From Thermohalobaculum sp965263335 (GTDB lineage: Bacteria; Pseudomonadota; Alphaproteobacteria; Rhodobacterales; Rhodobacteraceae), in assembly GCA_965263335.1 (NCBI GenBank), contig CBDHHE010000001.1, positions 5,146,001-5,210,000 of the forward strand: 64,000 nucleotides of DNA. Reading direction: 5' to 3'. The position numbers and the translations under genes were made by a program. Below are positions 8,905 to 16,582 of the stretch, in pieces. Position 1 is the first letter of the stretch; the number at the start of each line of letters is the position of its first letter. The notes beneath the pieces were generated by a model. It worked only from the letters and a program-made list of their open reading frames with translations, searched no databases and was not told the origin of the DNA.

Positions 8905-10047
8905 ATGCCCTTGATGAGTCTCACCGGCCAGATGGCGTCTCTGGGCCAAATGGGCCAGATGGGATCGGCTGGCCAGATGGGTCAAATGGGGCAGATGGGC
9001 GCGCAAGCAGGCGCCCACGCCGATCTGGGACTGCTCTCTCAGGCACTGGCGATCAGCCGGGACGGCATCATCGGCGCAGACGAAATCGACGCCGAACTGC
9101 CAGCCGAGCTGCCCGAGTCCGTCCTGGATGATCCCGAACGGCTCCGTTCCCTCTCTTCTGATTGGCGCGCCGCGACCATCGATGGCGGGCTTCTCAGCGG
9201 GGTATCTGTCGTAAGCACATCGGTAGATGGCACAGGCGCTGCGCAGGTCCTGCAGTGCGTGAATGAAGCCTCAGAGCCCGGTACCGTCACAAGGACACTT
9301 CGACCCGTTTGCGAGATCCGACAACCGAGCCGAGAGTCGTTGGCAAGCCAACTGGACCTGGTTCACGGCTATGCTGATCTCCGCACTGAGCGGCTGCCAG
9401 AAATTCTGGTCCAGATCAACGATCTCGTCAGCTTCTTTGGCGCGCTCGATGACTTCCGGATCGAACGCGCACAGTGGACACTGCAACTGTTGGGGACTGC
9501 GCTCAGGTTTGCGCATGTGGTCGAGGCGCAGGTTAAGCACATCCTTGGCGCGCCACGCCCGGTCTTGTTCTCACCCAAGGTGCAGCCTGTCATCGAAACC
9601 CCGACCCATGGCACGCTGCCAAGCGGACATGCCACCGAGGCGTTTCTGCTGGCGACGATCCTGACCCACCTTGCCGGTGAGCAGGTTCAGGAAGAGATCG
9701 CTGCGCACTCACAGCGTTTCCGTCTGGCTGCCCGGATCGCAATCAACCGCACGGTTGCGGGGGTGCACTTCCCCGTCGACAGCGCGGCGGGCGCCGCCCT
9801 TGGGATGTCGCTTGGCAATCATCTGGCTGCACGAGCAACTGGTGGCGTGCCAGCGGGATGGATGTTCGACAGCAATTCTTGGGGCGATCAGGACTTTCAC
9901 CTCGGTGTTCTGTCACCGATGTTGGGAGACGTTGACCCGGACCCCAGTGCGCTTCGGTCCCTGGACACTGCCACGCCTGAACCGGATGCCGGGCTTGCCT
10001 GGCTCTGGGATCAAGCGCGCGCCGAGTGGGATGCGCGATGGCGCTGA
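8905..10047 (+). CDS. PAP2 / vanadium-dependent haloperoxidase superfamily protein
   Basis: Counted from ATG 8905, this 380-residue protein has all three signature motifs of the PAP2/vanadium haloperoxidase superfamily: K211xxxxxxRP (KHILGAPRP), PSGH (239-242), and R282-x5-H288-x3-D292. The lack of membrane helices and the helical N-terminal half favour a soluble haloperoxidase-type enzyme over a membrane lipid phosphatase; the motifs alone cannot separate oxidation/halogenation from phosphate-ester hydrolysis. The N-terminus has a low-complexity GQM repeat (residues about 8-32). The frame is open back to an ATG at 8806, but that stretch is AT-rich and promoter-like. It overlaps the following subtilase gene by 10 bases, implying translational coupling. 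Confidence 0.8.
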   Translation: MPLMSLTGQMASLGQMGQMGSAGQMGQMGQMGAQAGAHADLGLLSQALAISRDGIIGADEIDAELPAELPESVLDDPERLRSLSSDWRAATIDGGLLSGVSVVSTSVDGTGAAQVLQCVNEASEPGTVTRTLRPVCEIRQPSRESLASQLDLVHGYADLRTERLPEILVQINDLVSFFGALDDFRIERAQWTLQLLGTALRFAHVVEAQVKHILGAPRPVLFSPKVQPVIETPTHGTLPSGHATEAFLLATILTHLAGEQVQEEIAAHSQRFRLAARIAINRTVAGVHFPVDSAAGAALGMSLGNHLAARATGGVPAGWMFDSNSWGDQDFHLGVLSPMLGDVDPDPSALRSLDTATPEPDAGLAWLWDQARAEWDARWR

Positions 10048-11960
10048 GTTGGGGGGATCCGGTCAGCATCGGAGACGGCGATCCACGCTTCCCATACACG
10101 CATTGGTGGCTTGATCAGCTCACGGCGATCAGCGACACCGAACCGTCCACCATCGAGGCTCGCCTAGAGCAGTTGTCAAAGCAGCACTTCGGCCTTGATG
10201 AACTTGCGCCCGGACAGACCCGCGGCGATCCTGATGTTGAAGATCCGAGCCCGACCACACGGGAAGATCTGATCAGGCAAAACGTCAGATTCAGCTCAGC
10301 CGCAAACTTGTTCCTCGATCCGGATGGCGTTGTCGAGCGTGGTGCCGTCAACACAGTGATGGCGTTCGAGACGACGCCAATCGACGCAGGGCTCGAAAGC
10401 GGTGATGCGATCGTCGCGGTGATCGACGACGGTGCATTCTTCGCACACCAGCGTCTGTGGAGAGATGCCCGGCGCACGCGTGTCGCATGGGCCTGGTTGC
10501 AGGGTGCGCCAGCACCAGACGGGGATGATCAGCTCGGGAATGATCTACCGTTCGGACGCGAATTCTACCGCGACGACATCGACCAGCTTCTGAGTGACTT
10601 TTCGCATCCCGGCGGTGTCGACGAAGACGCGCTCTACCGCGCCGCCGGCCTGATCGATCTGTTGCGGCAGCAACCCCAGAGTGCGGCGCTGAACTCGAGC
10701 CACGGCATGGCGGTGATGGACCTTCTTGCGGGGTCCGAGATCGGCGACCTCGCGGCTGTTCGTTTGCATCCGCTCTGGGTAAGCCTTCCGCCGCGCGTCA
10801 CACACGATACGTCCGGTTCGTTCATTGCGTTGTTTGTGATGTGGGCGTTTGAGGCTGTGCTCAACCGTGCCCGGCGAATGATCGAAGCGACGCAATCGCG
10901 ATTGCGCTCAAGCTTCCAGATCCCGGTGGTGGTCAACTTGAGCTATGGTCTGACTGCGGGACCGAAAGACGGCTCGGGTCTGCTGGAGCGTTTCCTTTCG
11001 GACCGAATTTCAAAATGGCGAGCGGAGCATGGTGATGCATCACTGAGCGTTTTCGCCCCGATGGGAAACCACCGGCTGACCCGGACCCATGCGCGTCTTG
11101 AGGCGCCCGGGTCGGGCACTGATCTCTCCTGGCGGCTTTTGCCGGACGATCCTTCCCCGAGTTTTCTCGAGATCTGGGGCGCAAAGCGCGAAGCCCGCCC
11201 GGAGCGCCCGACTCTGCGTCCGTCGCTCTCGACACCTCAGCGGCGACTGGATCTCCCCGCCCCGGCCCCGCCTGATTTCGACCAGTTCGTAGACTTGTCT
11301 CTGGACGAGGGACTGCCGCCGGCGGCACGGGCCTACTTCTTCTGGGTGCCCACTGAGCTCGACCAGCCGCATGGGCCCGGACGCGAGCACGTCGCTCTTG
11401 TTGTGCAGCCGACGCGGCCCGAAGAACCCGGAGGTCCGTTTGTTCGGCCGGGCAACTGGCCCGTGTCCGTGCTTTCCGATGGGGATGATCAATCATGGCC
11501 CGTCGATGTCTACGTTCAGCGCGATGATGCCTTGCCTGGTTATCGCCGGCGCGGACGTCAGACACGTCTCGGCGATTCAACCTACCGCACCGTGGACGAT
11601 CGTGGTCGGGTGATCGCAGCCGACCCGCCATCTCCTGGCACGATCAGGCGTGCAGGCACCTACAACGCCCTCGCCTCGGGACCGGAAGTGACGCTGGTGG
11701 CTGGCGTTCGGGAAATCGGCGGTGAACTGACCAGTTCCAAGCTGTTGGATGCCGAGTTCTCCGGTCTCGGTTTTGCTGATGCCGTCGACGGTCTGCGCGC
11801 ATCAGCCGACACGAGCGCGACGGCCGCGGGCCCGCACACATCGCCTGGCCTCTCCGCTGCCGGCGCGAAGAGCGGCTCGCGTATCAAGGTGCGCGGGACC
11901 AGCTTCGCCTCTCCTGCCGCCGCACGGCTGCACGCGCTGCAAGCCCTTGGACTCACCTAG
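10038..11960 (+). CDS. S8 (subtilisin-like) serine protease
   Basis: A 640-residue protein with a subtilase triad in order: Asp in AVIDDGAFFAH (Asp130/131), His222 in SSHGMAVMDLLAG, and Ser622 in GTSFASPAAAR. The oxyanion Asn is probably in the VVNLSYG strand (near residue 304) or in the PMGNH segment. The His-to-Ser interval is far longer than in classical subtilisins and holds a region of unknown function (about 350-590). The catalytic Ser lies only about 20 residues from the C-terminus, and no signal peptide is visible, so the enzyme may act in the cytoplasm. The ATG at 10038 is preferred over 10026. It overlaps the PAP2-like gene, suggesting the two products work together. Confidence 0.82.
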   Translation: MALSWGDPVSIGDGDPRFPYTHWWLDQLTAISDTEPSTIEARLEQLSKQHFGLDELAPGQTRGDPDVEDPSPTTREDLIRQNVRFSSAANLFLDPDGVVERGAVNTVMAFETTPIDAGLESGDAIVAVIDDGAFFAHQRLWRDARRTRVAWAWLQGAPAPDGDDQLGNDLPFGREFYRDDIDQLLSDFSHPGGVDEDALYRAAGLIDLLRQQPQSAALNSSHGMAVMDLLAGSEIGDLAAVRLHPLWVSLPPRVTHDTSGSFIALFVMWAFEAVLNRARRMIEATQSRLRSSFQIPVVVNLSYGLTAGPKDGSGLLERFLSDRISKWRAEHGDASLSVFAPMGNHRLTRTHARLEAPGSGTDLSWRLLPDDPSPSFLEIWGAKREARPERPTLRPSLSTPQRRLDLPAPAPPDFDQFVDLSLDEGLPPAARAYFFWVPTELDQPHGPGREHVALVVQPTRPEEPGGPFVRPGNWPVSVLSDGDDQSWPVDVYVQRDDALPGYRRRGRQTRLGDSTYRTVDDRGRVIAADPPSPGTIRRAGTYNALASGPEVTLVAGVREIGGELTSSKLLDAEFSGLGFADAVDGLRASADTSATAAGPHTSPGLSAAGAKSGSRIKVRGTSFASPAAARLHALQALGLT

Positions 11961-12092
11961 TCGTCCCGCTCCTGCCGGCCGTCAAACGTTTGTCAAACGC
12001 CCCATTTGCTAAACCCTGCGCATTCAATGCTCACGGCCGTTTGGCTGACCGTTCCCCAGTGCTTGCGGTCTCTCACGGCGGGAGGGGGATGT

Positions 12093-13115
12093 ATGAGATT
12101 GCGCGCCGCAGGCAAGGAACCACCCCATCGAAGGGACATGAACCGGGGGCCTGCTGGGGCACACGCCAAATCCAGCGCCACCAGGGTTCGCGATGAGGCC
12201 ATTGCTGCGCCTCCGGCAAATCCGGCGCTAGAGGCAGGGACGTCCCGCAGGTCTTTCGCACTCACGGACTGGCTGCAATTGCACGGTTTGTCGCGCGATA
12301 TCTGCCAGCAGTTGCTCGATCAGGCTGAGCATTTGCCTCTCGGCGGAGGGGCGGCGGTCTCCGGGACGGGTGTCTCTGGGCAGGCGGCCTGGAAACTGGC
12401 CGGGAATGCACTGCGGCGCCGGTTCCCATCGTTGGGTGAGTGCATCGACACCTCGCAGGCGCGTACGACGTGCGACTTCGACTCCGCGAACGGTCGGGCA
12501 AGAACCATACCCGGCGCCGATGCCGGAGGGCCCCGCGTCGAGCTGGCCTACCGCGAGCGGGCGTCTGATCTGCTGACGGTTGCCCATGAGTTCGGCCACG
12601 CGGTGCACCTCACAGCCAACCCCAGGACGTTCATGCCACCGGTCAATCGAGAGATCTGTGCGTTCCTTGCCGAGCTGGCGCTGCTCGATGCGCTTCAGGA
12701 ATGGGACGCTGCTCTTCACGTGGCATGCGTTCGTGAATGGACGAGGTCCAACGCGCAGTATCTGGAAACCTGCGCGCGCACGCTTCGCCACGCGCTGCTG
12801 CATCCCGACGCCGTGTATCACTATGACTGGAACTATCCGATAGCGCGCGTGCTCGCCTGGCAGGCAGATCGGCAGATCGCGGCGGCGGTCACCTCCCGGA
12901 TGTTCTTCAACGAAGTTTCTCTCGCAGGCCTTGTGTGCTTTCTCGGCTGCGCGAAGAGAACCAGCCCATCATGTGATGGGGCGTGTCTGGTGCTTGCACC
13001 GGTCCCGCAACCCGAGGCGGATTCTCCGCAAATTCCACCTGCTGCCGGACGGCCTCGCCCGGCCAAAACAAGCTTTGAGACGCACATGCATTTCACCGCA
13101 CCGGGAGACCGGTGA
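12093..13115 (+). CDS. HEXXH zinc metallopeptidase (M3/oligoendopeptidase-like)
   Basis: A 340-residue protein with a zinc-peptidase motif HEFGH (165-169) preceded by LLTVA. A following NREICAFLAE segment (Glu187 and Glu194) is in the right place to supply the third zinc ligand of M3/oligoendopeptidase-F enzymes. It is only about half the usual M3 length, so it is a minimal or divergent member. The ATG at 12093 is chosen because a strong GGGAGGGGG site precedes it; the frame is open further upstream. The last ~40 residues are proline-rich. It lies directly upstream of the acidic repeat gene, and the adjacent ABC transporter has no C39 peptidase domain, so a role in trimming the exported peptide is plausible. 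Confidence 0.72.
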   Translation: MRLRAAGKEPPHRRDMNRGPAGAHAKSSATRVRDEAIAAPPANPALEAGTSRRSFALTDWLQLHGLSRDICQQLLDQAEHLPLGGGAAVSGTGVSGQAAWKLAGNALRRRFPSLGECIDTSQARTTCDFDSANGRARTIPGADAGGPRVELAYRERASDLLTVAHEFGHAVHLTANPRTFMPPVNREICAFLAELALLDALQEWDAALHVACVREWTRSNAQYLETCARTLRHALLHPDAVYHYDWNYPIARVLAWQADRQIAAAVTSRMFFNEVSLAGLVCFLGCAKRTSPSCDGACLVLAPVPQPEADSPQIPPAAGRPRPAKTSFETHMHFTAPGDR

Positions 13116-13202
13116 CCACCCGCATCCGAGGGGTAAATCCCCGAAGCGGCGGGCTGATCTCAAGCCCGGTTTCCGGGCGCAACATATTGAATGGAGAAGA
13201 AA

Positions 13203-14055
13203 ATGCACCCCGAAGACAACGCAACTCTCAATGAATTGCTCGCCGATCTGTTCTCGCCCGTGAGCTTCGCAATCGACGTCATCGTGTCCCCAGACAGTCT
13301 CGACGGGAACGAGGGCAACGAAGGCAACGAATTCAACGAAGGCAACGAAGACAACGAAGGCGACGAGCACGACGAGGGCAACGAAGGCGACGAGGCCAAC
13401 GAAGGAAACGAAAACGACGAGAGGCAACGAAGGCGACGAAGGAAACGAAGGCGACGAAGGCGACGAGGGCAACGAAAACGACGAAGGCAACGAAAGCGAC
13501 GAAGGAGATGAAGGCAACGAGACCTTCGGCTTCAGCTTCAACGAAGGCAATGAAGGTGATGAGGGCAACGAAGGTGGCCCCAACAATCCTGATAATCACA
13601 ACGAAGGCGACGAAAACAACGAGGGCGACGAAGGCAACGAAGACAACGAAGACGACGAAGGCAACGAAGGCGACGAAGCCAATGAGGGTGACGAGCAGGA
13701 CGAAGGGAACGAAGGCGACGAAGGAAACGAAGGCAACGAAGACAACGAAGGCAACGAAGATGACGAAGGTAACGAGGTAAGTAACGGCGCTAACGAAGGG
13801 AATGAAGACAACGAAGGCAATGAAGGGGACGAAGACACAGGCTCTCGTCAGGAAGGCAACGAAGCCGATGAAGGTGACGAAAACGATGGTGGATTTGGCG
13901 AAGGCAGCGAAGGCAACGGCCAGGAGTTCAACGAAGGCAACGAGAACAACGAAGGCAACGAGGACAACGAAGGCAACGAAGGCGGTGAAGACAACGAAGG
14001 CAACGAGGACAACGAGAACAACGAAGGCAACGAGGATATTGGCTTGGCGCCCTGA
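13203..14055 (+). CDS. Acidic (N/D)-E-G triplet-repeat protein, reading frame broken by one base
   Basis: The ATG at 13203 has GGAGAAGAA just upstream. A non-repetitive head of about 32 residues (MHPEDNATLNELLADLF...) is followed by a run of triplets of the form N/D-E-x, x mostly Gly, with F, H, A, N, D, S or Q as rare interruptions. The frame is broken near 13420, where one extra base turns GAC GAG GGC AAC into GAC GAG AGG CAA; as written, translation continues into an arginine-rich tail and stops at 13511. Removing one base restores the acidic repeat to a TGA at 14053-14055, giving about 283 residues. No known domain. Its position between a peptidase, a 2OG oxygenase and a type I secretion pair suggests a modified, exported substrate. 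Confidence 0.65.
13300..14040 (+). repeat. Degenerate 9-base tandem repeat encoding (N/D)-E-G
   Basis: The array is built from 9-base units close to GGCAACGAA or GGCGACGAA, repeated dozens of times with codon-level variation (GAA/GAG, GGC/GGA/GGG, AAC/GAC). Variation is mainly synonymous or N/D exchange, so coding periodicity is kept. Arrays of this kind are prone to slippage, which may explain the one-base frame break near 13420. This is not a CRISPR: there are no spacers. Confidence 0.85.
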
Positions 14056-14091
14056 ACCGTCAGCTCAAGCTGCATGCGCAGCATGACACAT

Positions 14092-14116
14092 GCGGGGAGT
14101 CCGCGAGGCTCCCCGC
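14092..14116 (+). terminator. Hairpin downstream of the triplet-repeat gene
   Basis: GCGGGGAG (14092-14099) pairs perfectly with CTCCCCGC (14109-14116) around a 9-base loop. No T tract follows, so it may be an attenuator or mRNA-stabilising hairpin that lets the repeat gene be expressed more than the downstream oxygenase and transporter, rather than a full terminator. Confidence 0.45.
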
Positions 14117-14169
14117 CCAGGCAAAGACATTCATCTGCTATCCGCACGTGCAAATAGGAGAACAAATTC

Positions 14170-14856
14170 ATGCAATCCCAGAACCTTAACATGAACCGGC
14201 AAGTCTACTTCCCGACGCTCGTCTACTCTTTCCAGCTCGACGACGCGGAGCGGCTGAACCGCAGTCTCATCGGGTTGATCCATACCGAGCAGGAGCGCGA
14301 CCGCGAGGGCATTCAGCGCTCGAACTTCAGGAAGCTTGGCGGCTGGCACAGCCACAACGATCTCCACAAGGATGCGGGTTATGACGAGTTGACCGACAGC
14401 ATTCATGCGGCCAGCGCGCTGATCTCTGACGACCTCGGATATCACAAGGGCTTTCAGCTTCGGATCGGGACGATGTGGTCGATCATCAACGTGCCCGGCA
14501 GTGCCAATCGTGCCCACGTGCATCCCGGCTGTACCTGGAGCGGGGTCTATTACATCCAGGTGCCCGATGGATGCGGCAACATCGAGTTCATCGACCCGCG
14601 CACCGAGAACCTCATGCACCAGCCGCGCTACGTGCCGAACAAGAGACGCCCGCGGCACTGCTGGACGAAGGTGAACGTGACCCCCAAGCCCGGCAAGATG
14701 CTGATCTTCCCGAGCTGGCTCTATCATTCGGTAGCCCCGAACCTGAGCGAGGCCGAGGGCCGTGACGCCGAGCGGGTCATCATAAGCTTCAATCTGAAGC
14801 AGGAGAAAGCCACCGCTCAGCAGGCACAGCCGCAAGGCGACGCACGTGCCGCCTAG
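14170..14856 (+). CDS. 2OG-Fe(II) oxygenase (TIGR02466-like)
   Basis: A 228-residue protein matching the TIGR02466-type 2-oxoglutarate/iron dioxygenase pattern. It has FPTLVYSF at the N-terminus, NRAHVHPG with His116/His118, a SGVYYIQ strand, FIDPR (Asp142), then FPSWLYHSV with His186 and a late Arg in ERVIISFN for 2-oxoglutarate. Such enzymes hydroxylate proteins or small molecules. The neighbouring Asn/Asp-rich repeat protein is an obvious candidate substrate, for example by beta-hydroxylation, but this is inference. AGGAGA lies 10 bases before the ATG. It is followed after about 30 bases by the ABC transporter. Confidence 0.82.
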   Translation: MQSQNLNMNRQVYFPTLVYSFQLDDAERLNRSLIGLIHTEQERDREGIQRSNFRKLGGWHSHNDLHKDAGYDELTDSIHAASALISDDLGYHKGFQLRIGTMWSIINVPGSANRAHVHPGCTWSGVYYIQVPDGCGNIEFIDPRTENLMHQPRYVPNKRRPRHCWTKVNVTPKPGKMLIFPSWLYHSVAPNLSEAEGRDAERVIISFNLKQEKATAQQAQPQGDARAA

Positions 14857-14885
14857 TCTGCGACACTGAACGTCGGGAGAGTCCC

Positions 14886-16577
14886 ATGCAGGGCCATTTC
14901 ACGCACAATCCGCTCCATGCGGTGTTCTGGTCGGGAGCCTGGATGCTCGCCCTGGCCTTCGTCTTCAGCTTCTTCACGACGATGCTGATGCTGGCGACCC
15001 CGATGTTCCTGCTGCTGATCTACGACCGGGTGCTCAGCGCCCGGTCGGAAGAAACGCTGGCGGCTCTGTTCGGGCTTGTCGTGGTCTTGCTGATCCTGCT
15101 GGCGTTGCTCGACTACTCACGCCGGCGCATCCTGGCCAGGTTCGGGGCCCGCCTTCAGGAGCAACTTGAGCTCAAGGTCCTGGGCGCCTTGGACGAGCGT
15201 GGACCACGCTCGGCGCTGGGCGCGGCCTTGGTGAGCGGGACCAGGGACCTCGACCGATTGCGGAGCTTCTTTCACTCCGGTGCTCTGATCGCAGTCCTTG
15301 ACATCTTCTGGGCGCCGATCTTCCTGGGTGCGGTTTTTCTGTTTCACCCGCTGCTCGGCTGGGTGGCCAGTCTCGGCGTGCTCCTGCTGATCTGTGTTTC
15401 GTGCCTGCGTGTCATAGGCTCCGCTCATCTCGGTGAGGAGGCCGACTTGGCCTCCGGCAAGATGAATGCCCTCGGGCGTCGGCTGCGCGATGCACAGGAG
15501 ACGCTCGGCAGCCAGCGCATGGCGGATGCGATGGTTGAGAGGTGGCGAGCCGTGCGCGGCCGCACCCGCGACATGTCCATTGTGCTCGCAGACCGGGTCA
15601 CCTGGTTCAAATCGGGCAGCATGCTGGTACGGCTGTTCTTCCAGGCGCTGATCCTGGCGCTCGGTGCCTACCTCAACCTCGAGAACGAGCTGACGATCGG
15701 CGGCATGGTCGCTTGTTTCATCCTGATCGGACGCGTGTTCGCCCCGGTCGAGACATTCTTGAAGAGCCTCGCAACAATTCGGTCGGTGCTTCATCACTGG
15801 CAGCAGCTGTCCATGACGCTGCAGGCGGACCGTGACGACGATGATGCCGCTCCCATCACGCTTTCTGCCGGCACCATCTCGGCCAGCAATGTTCAGCCTG
15901 AGTGCGGCACGAGGCTGTTGTTTCCACTGGGCGGGGTGAGCTTCTCTGTCACGCAAGGTGAGGTGCTGCAAATCAGCGGAGGGATCGGGAGCGGGAAGAG
16001 CGTCCTGGCCCGTGCCCTTGCCGGCCAGGTCCCGCTGCGAACCGGCTCGATTTGCATCGACGGGCGAAACATCGAGCAGTTCGAAGCTCGTGAGTTGTCC
16101 CGGATCATCGGCTACGTGCCGGAAGACATCGGATTTGTCTCCGGGACAGTGTTTCAGAACATTTCTCAGATGCGTGCAAACGTGAAGGAACGCGACGTCG
16201 TCTCTGCCGCCCGTCAAGCGGGTGCCCATGCCATGATCCTCGGACTGACCCATGGTTACGGAACGCAGCTCGATGCGGTCGGTTCTGGGCTGTCTCGGGG
16301 GGAGCGGCAGAGAATTGCGCTGGCCCGGGCCCTGTTCCGCCAGCCTCCGATCCTGGTGCTTGACGAGAACGCCGAAGTCTTGCCCGCGAAGTCCGGCGTG
16401 CTGAACCAGAACGGACCTGCGATTGTTCTGCTCTGCCGGTCGCCGCGCAGGTTTGCCGTGGGAAGCCGTCATTTGTGCCTGGAGCACGGGCAACTGACCA
16501 ACAAGCCCGACATTCCCGCATTGGGCGCTCTCACAACCCGTCTGGCGACCGCACAGCAGAAAATTGCGAAAGGATAA
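14886..16577 (+). CDS. Type I secretion ABC transporter (PrtD-like), atypical ATPase end
   Basis: A 563-residue fused permease-ATPase of PrtD/HlyB size, without an N-terminal C39 peptidase domain. The N-terminal half has about six membrane helices (first near residues 19-40). The ATPase has Walker A GGIGSGKS (about residue 365), signature LSRGERQ (about 469) and Walker B ILVLDEN (about 492). After Walker B the usual D-loop and the H-loop histidine are missing: the sequence reads IVLLCRSPRRF where ATVVVITHR-like sequence is expected. It forms an operon with the HlyD-type adaptor 5 bases downstream. It should export a protein with a C-terminal or peptide signal, probably the adjacent repeat protein. 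Confidence 0.85.
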   Translation: MQGHFTHNPLHAVFWSGAWMLALAFVFSFFTTMLMLATPMFLLLIYDRVLSARSEETLAALFGLVVVLLILLALLDYSRRRILARFGARLQEQLELKVLGALDERGPRSALGAALVSGTRDLDRLRSFFHSGALIAVLDIFWAPIFLGAVFLFHPLLGWVASLGVLLLICVSCLRVIGSAHLGEEADLASGKMNALGRRLRDAQETLGSQRMADAMVERWRAVRGRTRDMSIVLADRVTWFKSGSMLVRLFFQALILALGAYLNLENELTIGGMVACFILIGRVFAPVETFLKSLATIRSVLHHWQQLSMTLQADRDDDDAAPITLSAGTISASNVQPECGTRLLFPLGGVSFSVTQGEVLQISGGIGSGKSVLARALAGQVPLRTGSICIDGRNIEQFEARELSRIIGYVPEDIGFVSGTVFQNISQMRANVKERDVVSAARQAGAHAMILGLTHGYGTQLDAVGSGLSRGERQRIALARALFRQPPILVLDENAEVLPAKSGVLNQNGPAIVLLCRSPRRFAVGSRHLCLEHGQLTNKPDIPALGALTTRLATAQQKIAKG

Positions 16578-16582
16578 CTTCA

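Noticed and set aside
13191..13511. Arginine-rich C-terminus (RQRRRRRKRRRR) as a real basic tail
   Set aside because: It appears only because of the one-base shift in the repeat; the other frame continues the acidic pattern to a stop.
12969..13838. Long minus-strand hydrophobic frames (FVAFVALV and SLPSSPS repeats)
   Set aside because: They are antisense readings of the GAA/GGC repeat array with no ribosome site; a low-complexity artefact.
13300..14040. CRISPR-like array
   Set aside because: Units are 9 bases and continuous, with no spacers and clear coding periodicity.
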